Origin: Adineta vaga
Lineage: Eukaryota > Rotifera
DNA length: 64,000 nucleotides
Assembly: GCA_021613535.1 (NCBI GenBank)
Contig: CP075494.1
Coordinates: 3,348,001 to 3,412,000, forward strand
Direction of reading: 5' to 3'
The position numbers were made by a program, and so were the translations under genes. Positions within the stretch are counted from its first letter, which is position 1. Each line of letters opens with the position of its first letter. This document shows positions 61,533 to 64,000 of the stretch, piece by piece. The notes beneath the pieces are model-generated. The model was not told where the DNA came from, searched no databases, and saw only the letters and a list, made by a program, of their open reading frames with translations.

Positions 61533-62013
61533 TTGATTACATCGGAGTCTATGCAATCGAACGATTTTCCAATCATATATGACTTTTTCGATGGTAATGG
61601 CATAGACGATGGTGTACATCCAGTCTTATGCCTGTCGGTACGTATAATCTTGCATTTGTTTACTACTAGAAATTTAACTGATGATGAAAATAATCTAACT
61701 GTGAAAGAAGAAATCAGTATAACCGGAAATTATCTAGATTACTTATTTAAGTTGTACGAAGGTAGATGGTGCCAAACCTCTCTTTCGCATGACTGACCTT
61801 GCATTTGATTTAATTAATAAAAAGTCAACCAGAATGCCGGCTATTATACTGGTGTATTTGTTTACAAAGGACAAATCTATAAGATACAGAGAATGGAACA
61901 AAAATAGAATAATCTTTTTCTCAAATCACTGCAAGATTTTCTATGGTATTAGTCTTCCTCTGATTTATATTTACACTCAACAAAACTCGCTATCTTTCGT
62001 ATTTTTTCATTAA
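61533..62013 (+). other. Coding-like stretch of unknown nature
   Basis: Frames 61533-61796 (S-N-D-F-P-I-I-Y-D-F-F-D-G-N-G-I-D-D) and 61789-62013 overlap in different frames. Composition is coding-like, but no family, start or splice evidence is found. It may be a decayed gene downstream of the ART-like fragment. Confidence 0.3.
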
Positions 62014-63365
62014 ATTTCATGATCGGCGTGATTTTCGTTGTCTGATCTTATATACATTTTTCACCTTATTTCTTCTATTATATCGGCGTACTGAATATAA
62101 ATGTATATTTTTTTTACTTATTCATTATAGAATATTTGATTTGTTCTAAAACATTTAAAAATAAATGAAACTTCATTATGAATTAGTCTTTGTTTAGAAC
62201 ACGAAAAATAAACCGTACTTTATTCCATTGTATTATACAATCCGATGAATAGCAATCTTTTATTAAACACAGAGACGTTCTACTGATTTTCAAAATCAGA
62301 TAATGAAAGCACGCAAAAAACAGAGCGTACAGTGTGGGGTACAGGTGAAGGTGGATCAGACAAAAATGCGCGCTCTTATCCATCCTCGCTCTTGTTCTCT
62401 ACTGCGGTCACACAGTGTCTCGCATTTACAATGAAATCATTAAAAAACTGAACACATACGTCTAACTCATGAAATGTTTTACCATACTGAATTATATGAT
62501 GTGGTAAGCAAACAAGTATTTATGGTTATTACGTATTGCTTTTCTCAAGTTAATTCTTTTGAAATTTATTGTTGCTGTCAAAACAAAGAAAAAGAAAGAA
62601 TTTTTTATCAGCAATAGGAGTAAATATTTGCAATAAAAGCTTCTCAATACACGTTCGATGTTGAATTAAAGAACAGAAGACAATGTAAGTTTTTTATTTC
62701 ACTCTGTGTCGAAATCCATTCTTAAATTGTTATTCATGATACCAGAGATGGGCACGGTCGGATCAGTTTTTAGCTGTAGCGGTTCGGTTCAGTTTAACGA
62801 GACATTTTACTAATTTCTCTCGGTTTCGGTTCGGATTGGTTTTATGCATTTCGGTTTCGGTTCGGTTGAATTTCAACTTAAACTGATTCATCGCAGACAA
62901 CTGTCGACATCGACCTACGTGCAACTAGAATCGTATTCCCTGCTATTTTTTGCTAGATCTGTAGCCTAAAACAAAATGAAGGTTTAGGATAAGAATAAGA
63001 TGAATGTATGTTAGAATATATAAAATAAAGTATGTGTTTATCTTAAATTGGTGTAAATCACAAAATAACGTTAACATTTTTATGAGTATCATGTTAAACA
63101 AAAGCCGTACCGCCAAAACTAACAAATTTTCATTACAGATTAGAAATTCGTCCACAGAAACTTGGAAGTTTATACTGTGCGTCTTTATATAAATGTGTCT
63201 CGATATGGAATATATCGAGAGAGCAATACCGTACTTAACTTTCTAAAAAAAACTTTTTAAATTTTAAAAAGCGTTGCGAATACTTTCTAAAACTTCCTAT
63301 GATTTTTCGAAACTGCTTGAAATTCCCACCACATTTTGAAGTATTCTTAATATTTGTCGAAAGTT
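62014..63365. other. Intergenic region of 1.35 kb
   Basis: Contains a CGGTTCGGTT-type repeat tract (62756-62872) and several A/T-rich stretches. I see no gene. Confidence 0.5.
62756..62872 (+). repeat. Degenerate CGGTTCGGTT tandem tract
   Basis: Recurring CGGTTTCGGTTCGGTT units (62820-62835 and 62849-62869) plus GGTTCGGTTCAGTTT at 62780-62794. GC-rich compared with its surroundings; possibly the end of a TE or a satellite remnant. Confidence 0.55.
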
Positions 63366-64000
63366 TTAAAGAATTCGTATCACATTGAGAAAAAGGCGCA
63401 AATTATGTGATTGATTAATAAAGTCATCCATGGGCCACGGTAGCGGCGTAACCAGGATTTTGACGGTGGAGAGGCGGTGGGGGCTCAACCACCTAAATCG
63501 GTCTTCTAAGATGGGCTCATAGTATGAGGCTGTGGATGAGGATGTGATTATGCATAACAAAATAACACTGACACACACACTCATCCACACCCACCCTCTT
63601 CATTATATGCTGAATCATCATCGATAAGAAGGACTGAATAAGGAAATTGATCAATATTGTTATGTTCTTCATCATTCAAATGAATGTTGATTTGAACCGA
63701 TTCATTGTATAATTTTCCTAAGATTGATGTTGATGAATGCGATGGTTTATCTCCTTTTTCCATGAAATGTGGATAGGTAGTAGGACGAAGTTCACGTGTT
63801 AAATTTTCAGCATGAACACCGCTCTTAGCAAAGTCAACCGCTACACTAAACAAATGAATTTTTGGAAAAGTCAAGATATCAGTTTAGCAAATATTATGTA
63901 CCTATGCATTTTGGCAAGCTGAATGCATCTCTCATTTTCCGCTCCGTCTGGAAGTTGATCAGCTAGTGCTAGATGACTATTAGCAATAAAGCCAAGACTT
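63366..64000 (-). CDS. Cellular RNA-dependent RNA polymerase (RNA-silencing type), C-terminal part
   Basis: The gene runs in from beyond the window's right edge. Exon 64000-63902 reads L-G-F-I-A-N-S-H-L-A-L-A-D-Q, then C-I-Q-L-A-K-M-H-S. After a 56-bp intron (63901-63846), exon 63845-63595 reads V-A-V-D-F-A-K-S-G-V-H, then L-R-P-T-T-Y-P-H-F-M-E-K-G and S-I-L-G-K-L-Y-N. These are the hallmark blocks after the catalytic DxDGD loop (outside the window) in eukaryotic RdRPs (QDE-1/RDR type) that make dsRNA for small-RNA pathways. A telomere-like 65-bp intron (63594-63530) follows. The last exon (63529-63366) soon runs into a GC-rich repeat-like sequence, so the C-terminus appears replaced or truncated. 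Confidence 0.82.
63420..63495. repeat. GC-rich repeat-like sequence forming the end of the RdRP gene
   Basis: GTAGCGGCGTAACCAGGATT followed by GGTGGAGAGGCGGTGGGGGC differs sharply in composition from the surrounding AT-rich DNA. It is read in frame as the final RdRP residues. It resembles a transposon end, but I cannot name it. Confidence 0.4.
63530..63594 (-). repeat. Telomere-like element acting as an intron of the RdRP gene
   Basis: On the minus strand it starts GTGGGTGTGGATGAGTGTG after exon bases GAAGAGG and ends CACATCCTCATCCACAG before CCTCATAC. GT-AG ends, 65 bp; the arms GGGTGTGGATGAG and CTCATCCACA pair. Removal joins N-E-E-A-S-Y-Y-E in frame. The acceptor lies inside the right arm instead of at CTCAAG. 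Confidence 0.75.

Noticed and set aside
2428-63594. Reading the spaced GT-rich inverted repeats as a CRISPR array
   Set aside because: Spacing is kilobases, arms are imperfect and the genome is eukaryotic.
2428-63594. The idea that the window is a chromosome end
   Set aside because: Telomere-like units are short, interstitial and in both orientations, with genes throughout.

Overview
The window is AT-rich eukaryotic nuclear DNA with very short GT-AG introns (mostly 45-66 bp). I read it as a bdelloid rotifer (probable, not proven). The signs are: dispersed sequence resembling the TGTGGG telomere repeat known from bdelloids; many intron-poor rhodopsin-like GPCRs; LDLa-repeat GPCR, kelch, FLYWCH, ART-like and arrestin-domain genes; RNA-silencing genes; and genes of bacterial or fungal flavour (RTA1-like, Trk-like K+ transporter, ComEC-type metallo-beta-lactamase, pentapeptide repeats, S9 peptidase). 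I could run no search, so family names rest on motifs seen by eye.

Layout. 1-2.4 kb: end of a kelch gene, then a Dicer fragment split by a complete Tc1/mariner element with 38-bp terminal inverted repeats and TA target duplication. 2.6-8.7 kb: unknown protein, a GPCR, a secreted S9 peptidase. 9-12.2 kb: Trk-type transporter (two exons resolved) and a small two-exon membrane protein. 12.5-18.7 kb: decayed fragments (Cys-rich peptide, FLYWCH protein, secreted protein), an intact two-exon GPCR, an unknown gene, and a PLAC8 gene with one stop codon. 18.9-25.8 kb: F-box protein, secreted protein, BTB/T1 protein, metallo-beta-lactamase-fold protein. 27.3-34.4 kb: a MITE-like element, RTA1-like gene, FEM1-like ankyrin gene, broken F-box/ankyrin gene, broken arrestin-domain gene. 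36.8-44.2 kb: GPCR, transmembrane kelch protein, two-exon GPCR, and a two-exon defensin-like peptide in a locally GC-rich patch. 46-52.6 kb: secreted protein, pentapeptide-repeat membrane protein, LTR-like element, Cys-rich type I membrane protein, broken NHL-repeat gene. 53-60 kb: GPCR paralogue and a 1607-residue single-exon LDLa/EGF/7TM receptor. 60-64 kb: an unknown multi-exon gene, ART-like remnant, and the C-terminal part of a cellular RNA-dependent RNA polymerase.

The main discovery candidate is a family of about 25 short imperfect inverted repeats. The left arm is close to GAGGGTGTGGGTGTGAGTG and the right arm close to CACACCCACACCCTCAAG; they lie about every 2-3 kb. Most are intergenic, but three sit exactly at introns of readable genes (BTB/T1 protein, unknown gene at 60.8 kb, RdRP). 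There the left arm gives the GT donor, the right arm gives an AG acceptor, and the exons join in frame. They behave like introner elements built from telomere-like sequence.

The genes form no obvious operon-like pathway. Two RNA-silencing genes (Dicer, RdRP) lie at the two ends, and about ten loci are broken by stops, frameshifts or insertions, so this is a gene-turnover, accessory-type region.
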